The notes below the pieces were generated by a model, which saw only the letters and a program-made list of their open reading frames with translations, was not told where the DNA came from and ran no database searches. A stretch of 64,000 nucleotides of DNA from Alphaproteobacteria bacterium (GTDB lineage: Bacteria > Pseudomonadota > Alphaproteobacteria > Rs-D84): NCBI GenBank assembly GCA_015062445.1, contig SUUQ01000006.1:1-64000 (forward strand). Reading direction: 5' to 3'. Each line of letters begins with the position of its first letter. Position 1 is the first letter of the stretch. The position numbers and the translations under genes were made by a program. Of the stretch, positions 20,050-28,036 are shown in pieces.

Positions 20050-20133
20050 CGTCAAAGATTTTTGCAATTTAGTAAAAAATATGATACGTTTGCAATCGCA
20101 GTCGAATCGGAAGCAACTGATTCCATCACATTC

Positions 20134-20165
20134 AAATGCCCGGCACACGGGCATTTTATTTATTT
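20134..20165 (+). terminator. Plus-strand intrinsic terminator without an obvious gene
   Basis: ATGCCCG-gcaca-CGGGCAT (20136-20154) is followed on the plus strand by TTTATTTATTTTG. The flanking genes are both on the minus strand, so this may end a short plus-strand RNA. A second small hairpin (GAATC...GATTC, 20104-20123) precedes it. On the minus strand it has only three T after the stem. Confidence 0.55.
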
Positions 20166-20221
20166 TGTTATAATTTGTTATACTTTTTAATAATTATCAA
20201 TTTTAACATTGTGTCGAAATT

Positions 20222-21241
20222 CTAATTTTTATTTTTAATTTTTTTTATCTTGCGCCAGTCAGCATGATTTTTTTGATGTGTTTCATAGTCTTTTGCGAAC
20301 CTGTGCCCACCCTGCCCATCTGCCACGAAAAACAGATAATTTGTATCTGCGGGCTTCAGCACCGCCCGAATCGCATTTTGACCGACATTTGCGATTGGTG
20401 CCGGCGGCAACCCTTTATTCTTATATGTATTATATGGGCTGTCTATTTTCAGATGCCCCCGCAACAAAGGTCGCCCCTGCATATCGCCCAGTTTATCGGT
20501 TAACGCATAGACCACCGTTGGATCGGCCTGCAAACGCATCCCTTTGTTTAACCGATTCAGATAGACACTGGCAACAATTGGCATTTCCCGCACCTGGGGT
20601 GTCTCTTTTTGCACAATCGATGCCAACGTCAAAACATCGTTCCAGTTTTTTAATGGTTTTGGCAATTTCAGATTTGTTTTTTTCCACGCACTTTCTATGC
20701 CCTGCATTTTTTTTCGTGCCAAATCCAGCAATGCCAACCGATTCGCCCCACGTGCCACAGTATATGTATCTGGGAACACCTGCCCATCGACCAGCGAACA
20801 CACCGGCGCCTTGTTTCCTGGCTGGCATTCGACAGCCCCTGTTAACGCAGATGATTGCAACAACAGATTTTTTATTTGTTTTATTGTCAATCCTTCGGGG
20901 ATAACGATTGTCACAGATGCAACATCACCATCTGCGAACATATCTGCGATTCGCCATGAACTGGCATATTTTGGGATATCATATTGTCCGCTTTGAATTT
21001 TTCCACCGTTCAAGCGCACTGCCATTTTGAACACTTGTTGCGAATCGATTAATTTATTTTTTTCCAGTCTGCCTGCCACCCCCGACACCGTATCCCCCGG
21101 CACCACATTAAAAACCACCGTCTGCTGTACAGTTGAATGAATACAAAACATATATACCAATGCCACCAGTACCAAAATCACAGGCACCACGAACATTTGA
21201 AGAACGATACGTTTTGGAAAAAATCTTTTACGTCTGACCAT
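20222..21241 (-). CDS. mltG: Endolytic murein transglycosylase MltG (YceG-like)
   Basis: MltG cuts nascent glycan strands in the periplasm and helps end peptidoglycan polymerisation. The 339-residue protein has a basic cytoplasmic start (MVRRKRFFPKR), one transmembrane helix (about 12-34), a LysM-like region and the YceG domain. ASIVQKET (near 207-214) carries the catalytic Glu of the family's ...KET motif, but the usual first Glu of EKET is Gln here. NRLNKGMRLQADPTVVYAL, GLPPAPIANVG and NYLFFVADGQGGHRF are also diagnostic. In many bacteria mltG follows fabF; here they are 4 kb apart. Confidence 0.92.
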   Translation of the reverse strand: MVRRKRFFPKRIVLQMFVVPVILVLVALVYMFCIHSTVQQTVVFNVVPGDTVSGVAGRLEKNKLIDSQQVFKMAVRLNGGKIQSGQYDIPKYASSWRIADMFADGDVASVTIVIPEGLTIKQIKNLLLQSSALTGAVECQPGNKAPVCSLVDGQVFPDTYTVARGANRLALLDLARKKMQGIESAWKKTNLKLPKPLKNWNDVLTLASIVQKETPQVREMPIVASVYLNRLNKGMRLQADPTVVYALTDKLGDMQGRPLLRGHLKIDSPYNTYKNKGLPPAPIANVGQNAIRAVLKPADTNYLFFVADGQGGHRFAKDYETHQKNHADWRKIKKIKNKN

Positions 21242-21293
21242 TGCCTAGAAAATTATGACAGATAAAACCACGATTGTAAACACCACAAAAAAA

Positions 21294-22268
21294 CTAATCT
21301 CGCTGCCCCAGGTTTTGCGAAACCAACACGGGCTTATTCACGGTTGTATTATCGTTTTTTGCATCTGTTGCAGCCAACACAAGGAATTTTCTGGCAACTT
21401 CACAGTTATCGTGAATTTTACGTTTTAACCATACACGATCAGCACCATATTGCATTTCCGCCTGCACCCAGCGCAAGAACCGAACCAAATTCATAACATC
21501 AAGATTATAGTTCCATTTCAAATTTGGATTTTTCGCACGTGGTAACTTGTTAATTATATCCCAGATTTTTGATGAACCAACCTGACAGTACAACCCCCAC
21601 AGTTTCGACCGCCACCCCGCCAATTCAAAGTCAATTACATACAACTTTTTATTTTTCATATCAATCATGATATTTTTCTGATGCAAATCATTATGCCCGA
21701 ACACCAGTTCTTGATTTTCTGGCAAATCCCGCAGAAATTCATAAATTTCCACCATTAAAATTTTATCATCATCTGCGACCAAGTCTTTTCCACGACTGTC
21801 CAAGAATTTACGAAATTCCTGTACATTTTTATGCTCTAAAAAACACAGCGATTCGTTTGGTGCCACATATTGCTGAACATGTCGCAATTCAGACATATCA
21901 TTTATAAACTGCGCCACTGCCATTTCAATCCAGTCACGATTTTTCGCCAACCAGTCTTTCGGCACCTGCCCCAGCATAACCCCGTCAACGGCCTCTTCCT
22001 TTACCTTTCCATGACTGATAAATGTTTTTGGCACAGAATATGCCGGGTTGTTTTTTTGTCTGATTTCATCTGATATTTTTTTTGCCCGCACACTTGTATC
22101 GAACCACTTTTCATGATTTCTTGCGTATATGCCATTTGGATTAATTGACTTTTCAACAAAATGCATATCACTGGCCACCCGTGTTCGCACAGACGACCCC
22201 CGACCGGAAACGTTTTCTGTTCCCTGCTGCGGCTGTTTAACAATAACAAAATCAGTTGTATTATTCAT
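21294..22268 (-). CDS. Kinase-fold phosphotransferase (APH/choline-kinase-like)
   Basis: This 324-residue protein carries the Brenner-type motif GHNDLHQKNIMID (near 190-203; catalytic Asp, then Asn) and VIDFELAG (near 210), where the Asp binds metal. These are hallmarks of the aminoglycoside-phosphotransferase/choline-kinase superfamily. The substrate is not evident; a polar head group or a small metabolite is possible. The gene starts three bases after the stop of the acyl-CoA synthetase gene, so the two are almost certainly co-transcribed. The N-terminal 30 residues look disordered. Confidence 0.75.
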   Translation of the reverse strand: MNNTTDFVIVKQPQQGTENVSGRGSSVRTRVASDMHFVEKSINPNGIYARNHEKWFDTSVRAKKISDEIRQKNNPAYSVPKTFISHGKVKEEAVDGVMLGQVPKDWLAKNRDWIEMAVAQFINDMSELRHVQQYVAPNESLCFLEHKNVQEFRKFLDSRGKDLVADDDKILMVEIYEFLRDLPENQELVFGHNDLHQKNIMIDMKNKKLYVIDFELAGWRSKLWGLYCQVGSSKIWDIINKLPRAKNPNLKWNYNLDVMNLVRFLRWVQAEMQYGADRVWLKRKIHDNCEVARKFLVLAATDAKNDNTTVNKPVLVSQNLGQRD

Positions 22269-22271
22269 ACC

Positions 22272-24089
22272 CTACTTCTTTTCTTCATCTTTTCCCAAAC
22301 CAATTGATGTTTTGATTGGTTCGATAATAGATTCTTTGACTGTATCCTTGGCACTATCCAATGTATTAATAATTGGTTCGATAATAGATTCTTTGACTGT
22401 ATCCTTGGCACTATCCAATGTATTAATAATTGGCTCAATAATAGTTTCTTTGACACCATCCCTGGCACTATCCAACGTACGAATCAGTGCCCGTCTGATT
22501 TTACCACTGATTGTCAGTGGCAAACTGTCAACAAATTCGATTACCCGTGGGCATTTATAGTGTGCCGCCCGTGTCCTGGCAAAGTCCTGTAATTGTCGCA
22601 CCAGCACATCTGATGGCACAAAATATTTATTCAACACAATTGTTGCCTTGACCGCCATACCACGTGCTGGGTCTGGCACCCCTGTAACCGCAACTTCCCG
22701 AACGGCGGGATGTTCTGTTAAAACAGATTCTACTTCAAATGGGCTGACACGATATCCACTGGTTTTAATCAAATCATCATTACGTCCAACGAACCAAAAG
22801 TATCCATCCGCATCCCGATATGCCATATCCCCTGTATGATAATATCCATCACGACACACCGCCGCAGTCTGTTTTTCATTTTTATGATACCCCTGGAACA
22901 GCCCCAGCGGCTTTTTATCTTTTACCTGCACACATATTTCACCAACTGTATCTGGTTCCAAGATTTCACGCCCCCGTTCATCAACCAGTTTTATATTCCA
23001 CCCTGCTGCCGGCATTCCCATTGAACCTGGCTTTGGTTCAATCCACTGGTTGTTGAACAGCAGCACACATGTTTCCGTCTGTCCGAACCCCTCGCGCAGC
23101 TTAATTCCTGTATATTCGAAAAACCTTTCATAAACATCTGGATTCAGCGCCTCGCCTGCGACATCCGCCTTGACCAGCGAAGACAAATCGTACCGTGCCA
23201 TATCTGCATGAATCATCATTTTATATGCTGTTGGTGGTGCACAAAAAGATGTAATTTTATTTTCACTGATTGCCGTCAACAAATCATGTGCGGTAAACAC
23301 CCGGCTAAAGTCAAACACGAACACCGTTGCCCCTGCCAACCACTGACCATACATTTTTCCCCACGAACACTTTGCCCACCCCGATTCGGATAAAGTAAAG
23401 TGAATATCACCTGGCACCAGTCTTTGCCAAAACACAGCAGTATTAATATGCCCCAGCGGATATGCAAAATTATGCGCCACCATTTTTGGCATATCTGTTG
23501 TTCCACTGGTAAAGTACACAACCATCGTATCTGAATTTTCATTTGGCACACGTTCGAATGTATTCTGTCCCGATTCGCACGCCTGTGCGACATCGTCTGC
23601 ACTTATAATTTGAATACCCTCATTATCACCGATTGCCAACCGAATTTCATTCAGTACATTACCATCATCAAAAGCAATAACCGTATGAACATCTGCGGCA
23701 TCTAATCTGAACTTAATATCCTTGTTCTTCAATTGATTTGTTGATGGGATTGGAATTGCCCCCATTTTATGCATTGCCATCATCAGCACCCAGTATTCCC
23801 ACCGTCGCCGCATAAACAGCATCACCGTATCTCCCCGCTTTATTCCCCGTTGTGTCAAGAAATTTGCGACTGCATTTGACCACTGTGCCAGCATCTTAAA
23901 CGTGATTAATTTTTTTTCACCTGCATCATTTACCCAAATAATTGCAATCTTATCTGGTGTTTCATTTGCAATAACATCAACAACATCATAGGCAAAATTA
24001 AAATTATCTGGCACAACAGGAGCAGCATTTTGAACATAATCATCATAGCTATCAAACCTATCTTGATTCAAGAACCGCTTTGCGAACAT
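22272..24089 (-). CDS. AMP-forming acyl-CoA synthetase with repeated C-terminal tail
   Basis: The 605-residue protein belongs to the ANL superfamily and should activate a carboxylic (fatty) acid to the acyl-adenylate and then the CoA thioester. Motifs are YFTSGTTDMPKMVAH (Asp replaces the usual Gly), GFGQTETC, YHTGDMAYRDADGYFWFVGR and LPLTISGKIRR with the conserved Lys. The C-terminus carries an extra tail of three 19-residue repeats (TLDSAKDTVKESIIEPIIN) that could form an amphipathic helix. The start at 24087-24089 (MFAKRFLNQ) follows AGGGAA; a longer reading adds an unlikely hydrophobic leader. The medium-chain ACSM type is the closest guess. Confidence 0.88.
   Translation of the reverse strand: MFAKRFLNQDRFDSYDDYVQNAAPVVPDNFNFAYDVVDVIANETPDKIAIIWVNDAGEKKLITFKMLAQWSNAVANFLTQRGIKRGDTVMLFMRRRWEYWVLMMAMHKMGAIPIPSTNQLKNKDIKFRLDAADVHTVIAFDDGNVLNEIRLAIGDNEGIQIISADDVAQACESGQNTFERVPNENSDTMVVYFTSGTTDMPKMVAHNFAYPLGHINTAVFWQRLVPGDIHFTLSESGWAKCSWGKMYGQWLAGATVFVFDFSRVFTAHDLLTAISENKITSFCAPPTAYKMMIHADMARYDLSSLVKADVAGEALNPDVYERFFEYTGIKLREGFGQTETCVLLFNNQWIEPKPGSMGMPAAGWNIKLVDERGREILEPDTVGEICVQVKDKKPLGLFQGYHKNEKQTAAVCRDGYYHTGDMAYRDADGYFWFVGRNDDLIKTSGYRVSPFEVESVLTEHPAVREVAVTGVPDPARGMAVKATIVLNKYFVPSDVLVRQLQDFARTRAAHYKCPRVIEFVDSLPLTISGKIRRALIRTLDSARDGVKETIIEPIINTLDSAKDTVKESIIEPIINTLDSAKDTVKESIIEPIKTSIGLGKDEEKK
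22317..22488. repeat. 57-bp in-frame tandem repeat, three units
   Basis: Three direct repeats of 57 bp near the 3' end of the acyl-CoA synthetase gene encode 19-residue units. Units 1 and 2 are almost identical and unit 3 has diverged, so expansion is recent. Confidence 0.85.
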
Positions 24090-24196
24090 CTTATTCCCTT
24101 TTACTTTATGCACAAAATAAATATGGCACACAATCAGAAAAAAACAAGACCACAGATTATTTTTTTTGACCCCCGAAACAAGAATCAAATAAACGA

Positions 24197-24225
24197 TTGC
24201 ATTTTTCTACAAAAGGTCGCATAAT
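24197..24225 (+). promoter_or_regulatory. Promoter of tRNA-Pro
   Basis: TTGCAT (24197-24202) and CATAAT (24220-24225) are 17 bases apart. Transcription would start a few bases before the mature tRNA 5' end at 24237. Confidence 0.6.
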
Positions 24226-24236
24226 CATCAGCACAT

Positions 24237-24313
24237 CGGAGTATAGCTCAGCCTGGTAGAGTGCTACGTTCGGGACGTAGAGGTCGTGGGTTCGAACCCC
24301 GCTACTCCGACCA
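24237..24313 (+). tRNA. tRNA-Pro (anticodon CGG)
   Basis: The 77-base cloverleaf has acceptor arms CGGAGTA and TACTCCG followed by ACCA, so the CCA end is encoded. The D arm is GCTC-AGCCTGGTA-GAGT, the anticodon arm CTACG-TTCGGGA-CGTAG, and the T arm GTGGG-TTCGAAC-CCCGC. The anticodon CGG reads CCG. The C1-G72 pair is characteristic of bacterial tRNA-Pro. Its last 17 bases plus ATAAA are repeated at 24485-24505. Confidence 0.97.
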
Positions 24314-24320
24314 TAAAATC

Positions 24321-24347
24321 AAAGCCACCGTTTGGTGGTTTTTATTT
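24321..24347 (+). terminator. Intrinsic terminator after tRNA-Pro
   Basis: The hairpin AAGCCACC-gttt-GGTGGTTT is followed by TTTATTTTA, eight bases after the tRNA 3' end. Confidence 0.75.
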
Positions 24348-24348
24348 T

Positions 24349-24505
24349 ATGAATGGGGTACGAGGTCGATACCCCACATTGTGAAACAATGTCGGTTCGA
24401 CAATAAGTAAGCGAGAACGAGCAAATGCGAAGTTCAAGCGCTAACGCATGCCCCACAGCCGGTGTAAAACACCGTGCGAGGGACCCCCGCTACTCCGACC
24501 ATAAA
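24349..24505 (+). other. Structured segment ending in a duplicate tRNA-Pro 3' end
   Basis: Between the tRNA terminator and a second terminator lies a run of small hairpins: GGGGTA...TACCCC (24355-24375), ACATTGT-gaa-ACAATGT (24376-24392), ATGCG...CGCAT (24425-24449) and CGGTGT-aaa-ACACCG (24460-24474). It ends with a 21-base copy (24485-24505) of the tRNA-Pro 3' end at 24297-24317. It could be the scar of an element that integrated at the tRNA end, or a non-coding RNA with a tRNA-like tail. There is no coding ORF in it. Confidence 0.55.
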
Positions 24506-24534
24506 TAAAAAACCGCCATACGGCGGTTTTTTAT
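24505..24534. terminator. Bidirectional intrinsic terminator
   Basis: AACCGCC-ata-CGGCGGTT has A and T runs on both sides. It serves the minus-strand gene that ends at 24531 and any plus-strand RNA from the tRNA side. The stem CCGCCATACGGCGG recurs in terminators at 50.15 and 53.43 kb. Confidence 0.85.
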
Positions 24535-24851
24535 CTATTTTGTGTTTGCTGTTTCAATTTTGCAGGTTGTATAACCGCAAACAAATAGCCCATCTGCCCA
24601 AACAAATCAGAATATTGATGCGTATTCAATTCTAATTTTTTACCATCAACAAATACACCATAATCACTGGACGCAAACTTAATTTTTGGATTATTAGTTT
24701 CTACCCCACGAGCAACTACACGCGGCATACCCAATCCACCAAATTCATATTCCCAAATATCCAAACCAGATACTTGTCCGACTTTCTTTCCATTAATCCA
24801 AACATTTGTATTTGGATTAGTTAATTGATTTTTTATTGTTTCATAATTCAT
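24531..24851 (-). CDS. Small protein of unknown function
   Basis: The 106-residue protein starts MNYETIKNQLTNPNTNVWIN with a perfect GGAGG site just upstream. It has no signal peptide or membrane segment. Blocks such as GKKVGQVSGLDIWEYEFGGL and ASSDYGVFVDGKKLELN suggest a beta-rich fold. It follows fabF by 40 bases on the same strand and ends at a terminator, so it may be the last gene of the fabF transcript. I recognise no family. Confidence 0.75.
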   Translation of the reverse strand: MNYETIKNQLTNPNTNVWINGKKVGQVSGLDIWEYEFGGLGMPRVVARGVETNNPKIKFASSDYGVFVDGKKLELNTHQYSDLFGQMGYLFAVIQPAKLKQQTQNR

Positions 24852-24891
24852 AACAGCCTCCTAAACAATTATTATCACTACACCAGATATC

Positions 24892-26142
24892 TTATTGAAC
24901 CTTTTTCAGCACCAACGATGCATTTGTTCCACCAAACCCGAAAGAATTGCTGATTGCAACATCGACCTTGCGTTTTTTTGCGACATGCGGCACCAGGTCA
25001 AAGTTCCCAACGGCATCTTCTGGGTCATCCAGATTAATTGTTGGTGGCACGACGCCATCACGAATCGCACAAACACAGAATATCGCCTCGACGGCACCAG
25101 CCGCCCCCAGCAAATGTCCTGTCATTGACTTTGTTGAAGACATCGATACATCCATACCATCAAACAATTCTTGCACAGCGGCCAATTCGCCGACATCCCC
25201 CAAACCTGTTGATGTACCATGCGCATTTACATAGTCAACATCTGCCGGATTCAAATCTGCATCTTTCAGTGCCGCAGCCATTGCCCGTTTTCCGCCTTCG
25301 CCATTTGGGGCTGGCGCTGTGATATGATATGCATCCGCCGACAACCCATACCCAGCAACTTCGGCATAGATTTTTGCACCACGTTTAACGGCATGTTCGT
25401 ATTCTTCCAGCACTAAAATACCTGCCCCCTCGGCCATAATAAACCCATCACGATTTTTATCCCATGGACGTGATGCTTTTTCAGGTTCATCATTACGTGT
25501 ACTCAGCGCCTTCATTGCCGAAAATCCTGCCAGCGCAATACGGCTAACTGCACCTTCGGTACCACCGCACACCATAACATCTGCGTCACCATGTTGAATT
25601 AAGCGCACGGCCTCACCAATTGAATGTGCACCTGTTGCGCATGCAGTAACAATTGAAATATTTGGTCCCTGCAGTCCATATTTAATTGAAATATTTCCTG
25701 CCGCCATATTAATAATCCCTTTTGGGATAAAGAACGGACTGACCCGTCTTGGTCCACCGGTATACAATTCAATACAATTATCATAAATTGTATTAAATCC
25801 GCCGATACCACTTCCTACGGACACACCGATACGTGTTTTATCCCCGGTATAATTATCCAGTCCTGCATCCTTCAGTGCTTCATCTGCTGCGACAACGGCA
25901 TAAACGATACACTTATCCATTTTTCTTTGTTCACGTGGTTCAACCACTGCATCTGGATTAAACATTCCAGGTTCTGTTCCCTGCTGTGGGATACCTGCGA
26001 TTTGCGAAGCCAAATCAGACACATCAAAAGAATCAATCTTTTTTACCCCGGATTTACCATCCAACAAACTTTTCCATGCATGCTCTACCCCTGTACCCAC
26101 AGGCGACACAATTCCCATTCCTGTAACAACGACTCTTTTCAT
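24892..26142 (-). CDS. fabF: 3-oxoacyl-[ACP] synthase II
   Basis: FabF condenses malonyl-ACP with acyl-ACP in fatty-acid elongation. The 416-residue thiolase-fold protein has the nucleophile Cys in TACATGAHSIGEA (near 165) and the catalytic His residues in NAHGTSTGLGD and KSMTGHLLGAAG, plus the C-terminal FGFGGTNASLVL. It follows acpP (its carrier substrate) on the same strand, but a terminator-like hairpin lies between them. Confidence 0.97.
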   Translation of the reverse strand: MKRVVVTGMGIVSPVGTGVEHAWKSLLDGKSGVKKIDSFDVSDLASQIAGIPQQGTEPGMFNPDAVVEPREQRKMDKCIVYAVVAADEALKDAGLDNYTGDKTRIGVSVGSGIGGFNTIYDNCIELYTGGPRRVSPFFIPKGIINMAAGNISIKYGLQGPNISIVTACATGAHSIGEAVRLIQHGDADVMVCGGTEGAVSRIALAGFSAMKALSTRNDEPEKASRPWDKNRDGFIMAEGAGILVLEEYEHAVKRGAKIYAEVAGYGLSADAYHITAPAPNGEGGKRAMAAALKDADLNPADVDYVNAHGTSTGLGDVGELAAVQELFDGMDVSMSSTKSMTGHLLGAAGAVEAIFCVCAIRDGVVPPTINLDDPEDAVGNFDLVPHVAKKRKVDVAISNSFGFGGTNASLVLKKVQ

Positions 26143-26202
26143 AATTTATAATCCTTTATACTAAGATACACCCACATGATACCTGTTTTAATACCCAAAA
26201 CA

Positions 26203-26234
26203 CAACAAAAAAATCCGCCCACCAAACGGCGGGC
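26203..26234 (-). terminator. Terminator or attenuator between acpP and fabF
   Basis: CCGCC (26215-26219) pairs with GGCGG (26228-26232) and is followed on the minus strand by ATTTTTTTGTTG. It would end most acpP transcripts, so ACP can be made in excess over FabF, which is biologically sensible. Confidence 0.75.
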
Positions 26235-26268
26235 GAACAAAAGTCATAATTCCAAATCAACCAAGAAC

Positions 26269-26505
26269 TTATTTCTTTTTATTTTCTTCGATGTATTTAA
26301 CTGCATCGCCAACTTTTTCCAACTTTGCTGCTGCATCATCTGGAATAGTGATATCGAATTCTTTTTCCACTTCCATAACGAATTCAACAACGTCCAAAGA
26401 ATCCGCACCCAAATCATTAACGAATGCTGCATCTTCTGTAACTTTTTCTGCTGGCACACCCAGTTTTTCAGCTACGATTTTTTTTACTTGTTCAAAAGTT
26501 GTCAT
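26269..26505 (-). CDS. acpP: Acyl carrier protein
   Basis: The 78-residue acidic protein carries acyl chains on a phosphopantetheine attached to Ser in the motif [13 protein letters not shown] (near 35-37). Length and charge are typical. The upstream region contains several TTGACA-like and TATA-like boxes but no single clear choice. The gene is followed by a hairpin and then fabF. Confidence 0.97.
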   Translation of the reverse strand: MTTFEQVKKIVAEKLGVPAEKVTEDAAFVNDLGADSLDVVEFVMEVEKEFDITIPDDAAAKLEKVGDAVKYIEENKKK

Positions 26506-26635
26506 TTTTTTTCCTTTGTTTTTGTTAAATAGTTTGGTCTATACCATGACCGTCATTGCATATTAAGCTATCATTTTATACCACACGTGTCAAGGAATTA
26601 TAACAAACGATAACAAACACTTGACAAACATAAAA

Positions 26636-27643
26636 TTATATGCTGTTGTCAAAAAGTTCGTCCAACAGATTGTTCATATTCACTCTCAGGTCTTCTTTAT
26701 CTGGGGCCCATACGACCTGTCGCACCAAGAACTTATACACATCATCCATTGTCAGATTCGGAATACCTGCCTGCTTGACGACTTTTTTCCATGTCGTCCG
26801 TGGGTCCATGATATGCATTCCCCCCCGTCCTGGAAAGACCCATTGTCCATCCTGTGGCAAATCCTGCAGCAAAACGATTGCCCTGTCTGACAACGGCCAA
26901 TCATTCCACATATCGTGATTAAAATCGAAATCTTCCCATGCCATTGCCAATACTTTTGATCGTGGCACAAACCCATACACCAGCATCAAAAATGCCGACC
27001 GCAACACCGCATCATCCATATCATTAATGACATTGACCAATCTGTTCAATCCTGCTCGATTAAGTGGTCTAATCCGACGATTTTGTTTTATTTTGGGCAA
27101 TCCCTGTACTGGATTAAATTTCACATACCCCATATCTAATGCATAGTTAAACACACTCTGCAACAATTCCTGCATCCGTGCAGCGATTGCATTTCCCTGG
27201 ATTTTATTAATAACATTTTGCACATCATCGACTGTAATCTCTGCGATTTTTATATCAAACAAATCAGCCAAATGTCGATTAATTGCCCGCACCAGCTTTG
27301 CATGTGAAAACTCTTCACGTCTGACCTTGTTGGCCAGATATAAATCCAAGAACCTTTTGAATGTAATTTTTTTTCTACGAACCGGCGGTTTTTTCTGTGC
27401 GTTTTCCAAGATTCCCGCCACAGCTCCCCGCGCCTCTTCTATATCTGTTTCTGGATATTTACCGATTAAAATACGTTTATCTTTGCCCCGCACCCGTTTC
27501 CGCACAAAGAACGTTTTGACCCCCCGACTGGTGATATACATACGCAGCCGTGGCTCAGACAAATCCTGAACGACATCAAACCCCGCCACTGGTGCCGGCA
27601 GATTATCCAGGATATACGGATTAAAAAAGAACTGGTGTGCCAT
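26636..27643 (-). CDS. Degenerate tyrosine-recombinase (integrase)-like protein
   Basis: The 335-residue protein has the layout of a phage/island integrase. An N-terminal arm-binding domain (SRGVKTFFVRKRVRGKDKR, then LIGKYPETDIEEARG) is followed by a SAM-like core-binding domain (about 90-180) and a C-terminal domain. Box I is recognisable as FLMLVYGFVPRSKVLAMAWEDF and keeps an Arg. The HxLRH block is replaced by TMDDVYKFLVRQVVW, and no nucleophile Tyr is seen in the short C-terminus. Strand transfer is therefore unlikely; it may be a fossil or a repurposed DNA-binding protein. It follows a small Cys-rich gene by 19 bases. Confidence 0.75.
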   Translation of the reverse strand: MAHQFFFNPYILDNLPAPVAGFDVVQDLSEPRLRMYITSRGVKTFFVRKRVRGKDKRILIGKYPETDIEEARGAVAGILENAQKKPPVRRKKITFKRFLDLYLANKVRREEFSHAKLVRAINRHLADLFDIKIAEITVDDVQNVINKIQGNAIAARMQELLQSVFNYALDMGYVKFNPVQGLPKIKQNRRIRPLNRAGLNRLVNVINDMDDAVLRSAFLMLVYGFVPRSKVLAMAWEDFDFNHDMWNDWPLSDRAIVLLQDLPQDGQWVFPGRGGMHIMDPRTTWKKVVKQAGIPNLTMDDVYKFLVRQVVWAPDKEDLRVNMNNLLDELFDNSI

Positions 27644-27662
27644 GGGCCACCCCTTTGGTTAT

Positions 27663-28016
27663 TTATTTTACATTTTGAAATTTATTATGCCAGAACGTAA
27701 AGAACTTCAAACTTGCCTCATCACGCTGTTCAACAAGCTCCCAGTACCGATTATGTATCCAGGCTACCGGACAAGAGCTATCACAGTTATGATTAAAGAA
27801 TTTTTTACAATAATTCGTCATTGGCTGTTTACCTGTCTGCACAGTTTCCAAACAACACCTATCATTATTTGCGTGCCCCTTTGTTTGCACCATATCATAA
27901 TAATAATTCATATCATCCGTACATGAATGCAAATTTTTTTTACATTTTTTATACTCTTTCCAGTCTACCAAAATCTGGGTCACTGGTGTTTTTTTTACAT
28001 AATTCACAAAGCTCAT
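27663..28016 (-). CDS. Small Cys-rich protein, function unknown
   Basis: The 117-residue protein has seven Cys residues (for example KCKKNLHSC, RCCLE and NYCKKFFNHNCDSSC) and many Lys and Asn, without a signal peptide or membrane helix. A zinc-binding or redox role is possible but not shown. It lies 20 bases after lepA and 19 bases before the integrase-like gene, so it may travel with the latter. The ribosome-binding site is weak. Confidence 0.6.
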   Translation of the reverse strand: MSFVNYVKKTPVTQILVDWKEYKKCKKNLHSCTDDMNYYYDMVQTKGHANNDRCCLETVQTGKQPMTNYCKKFFNHNCDSSCPVAWIHNRYWELVEQRDEASLKFFTFWHNKFQNVK

Positions 28017-28036
28017 ATCTTTTTTTATCCTTTATT

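Noticed and set aside
24349-24505. A second tRNA gene
   Set aside because: Only the 3' end of tRNA-Pro is repeated; there is no matching 5' acceptor strand or anticodon arm.
26636-27643. Active integrase of a mobile island
   Set aside because: The HxLRH block and nucleophile Tyr are absent, and the neighbouring genes (lepA, acpP, fabF) are core genes.
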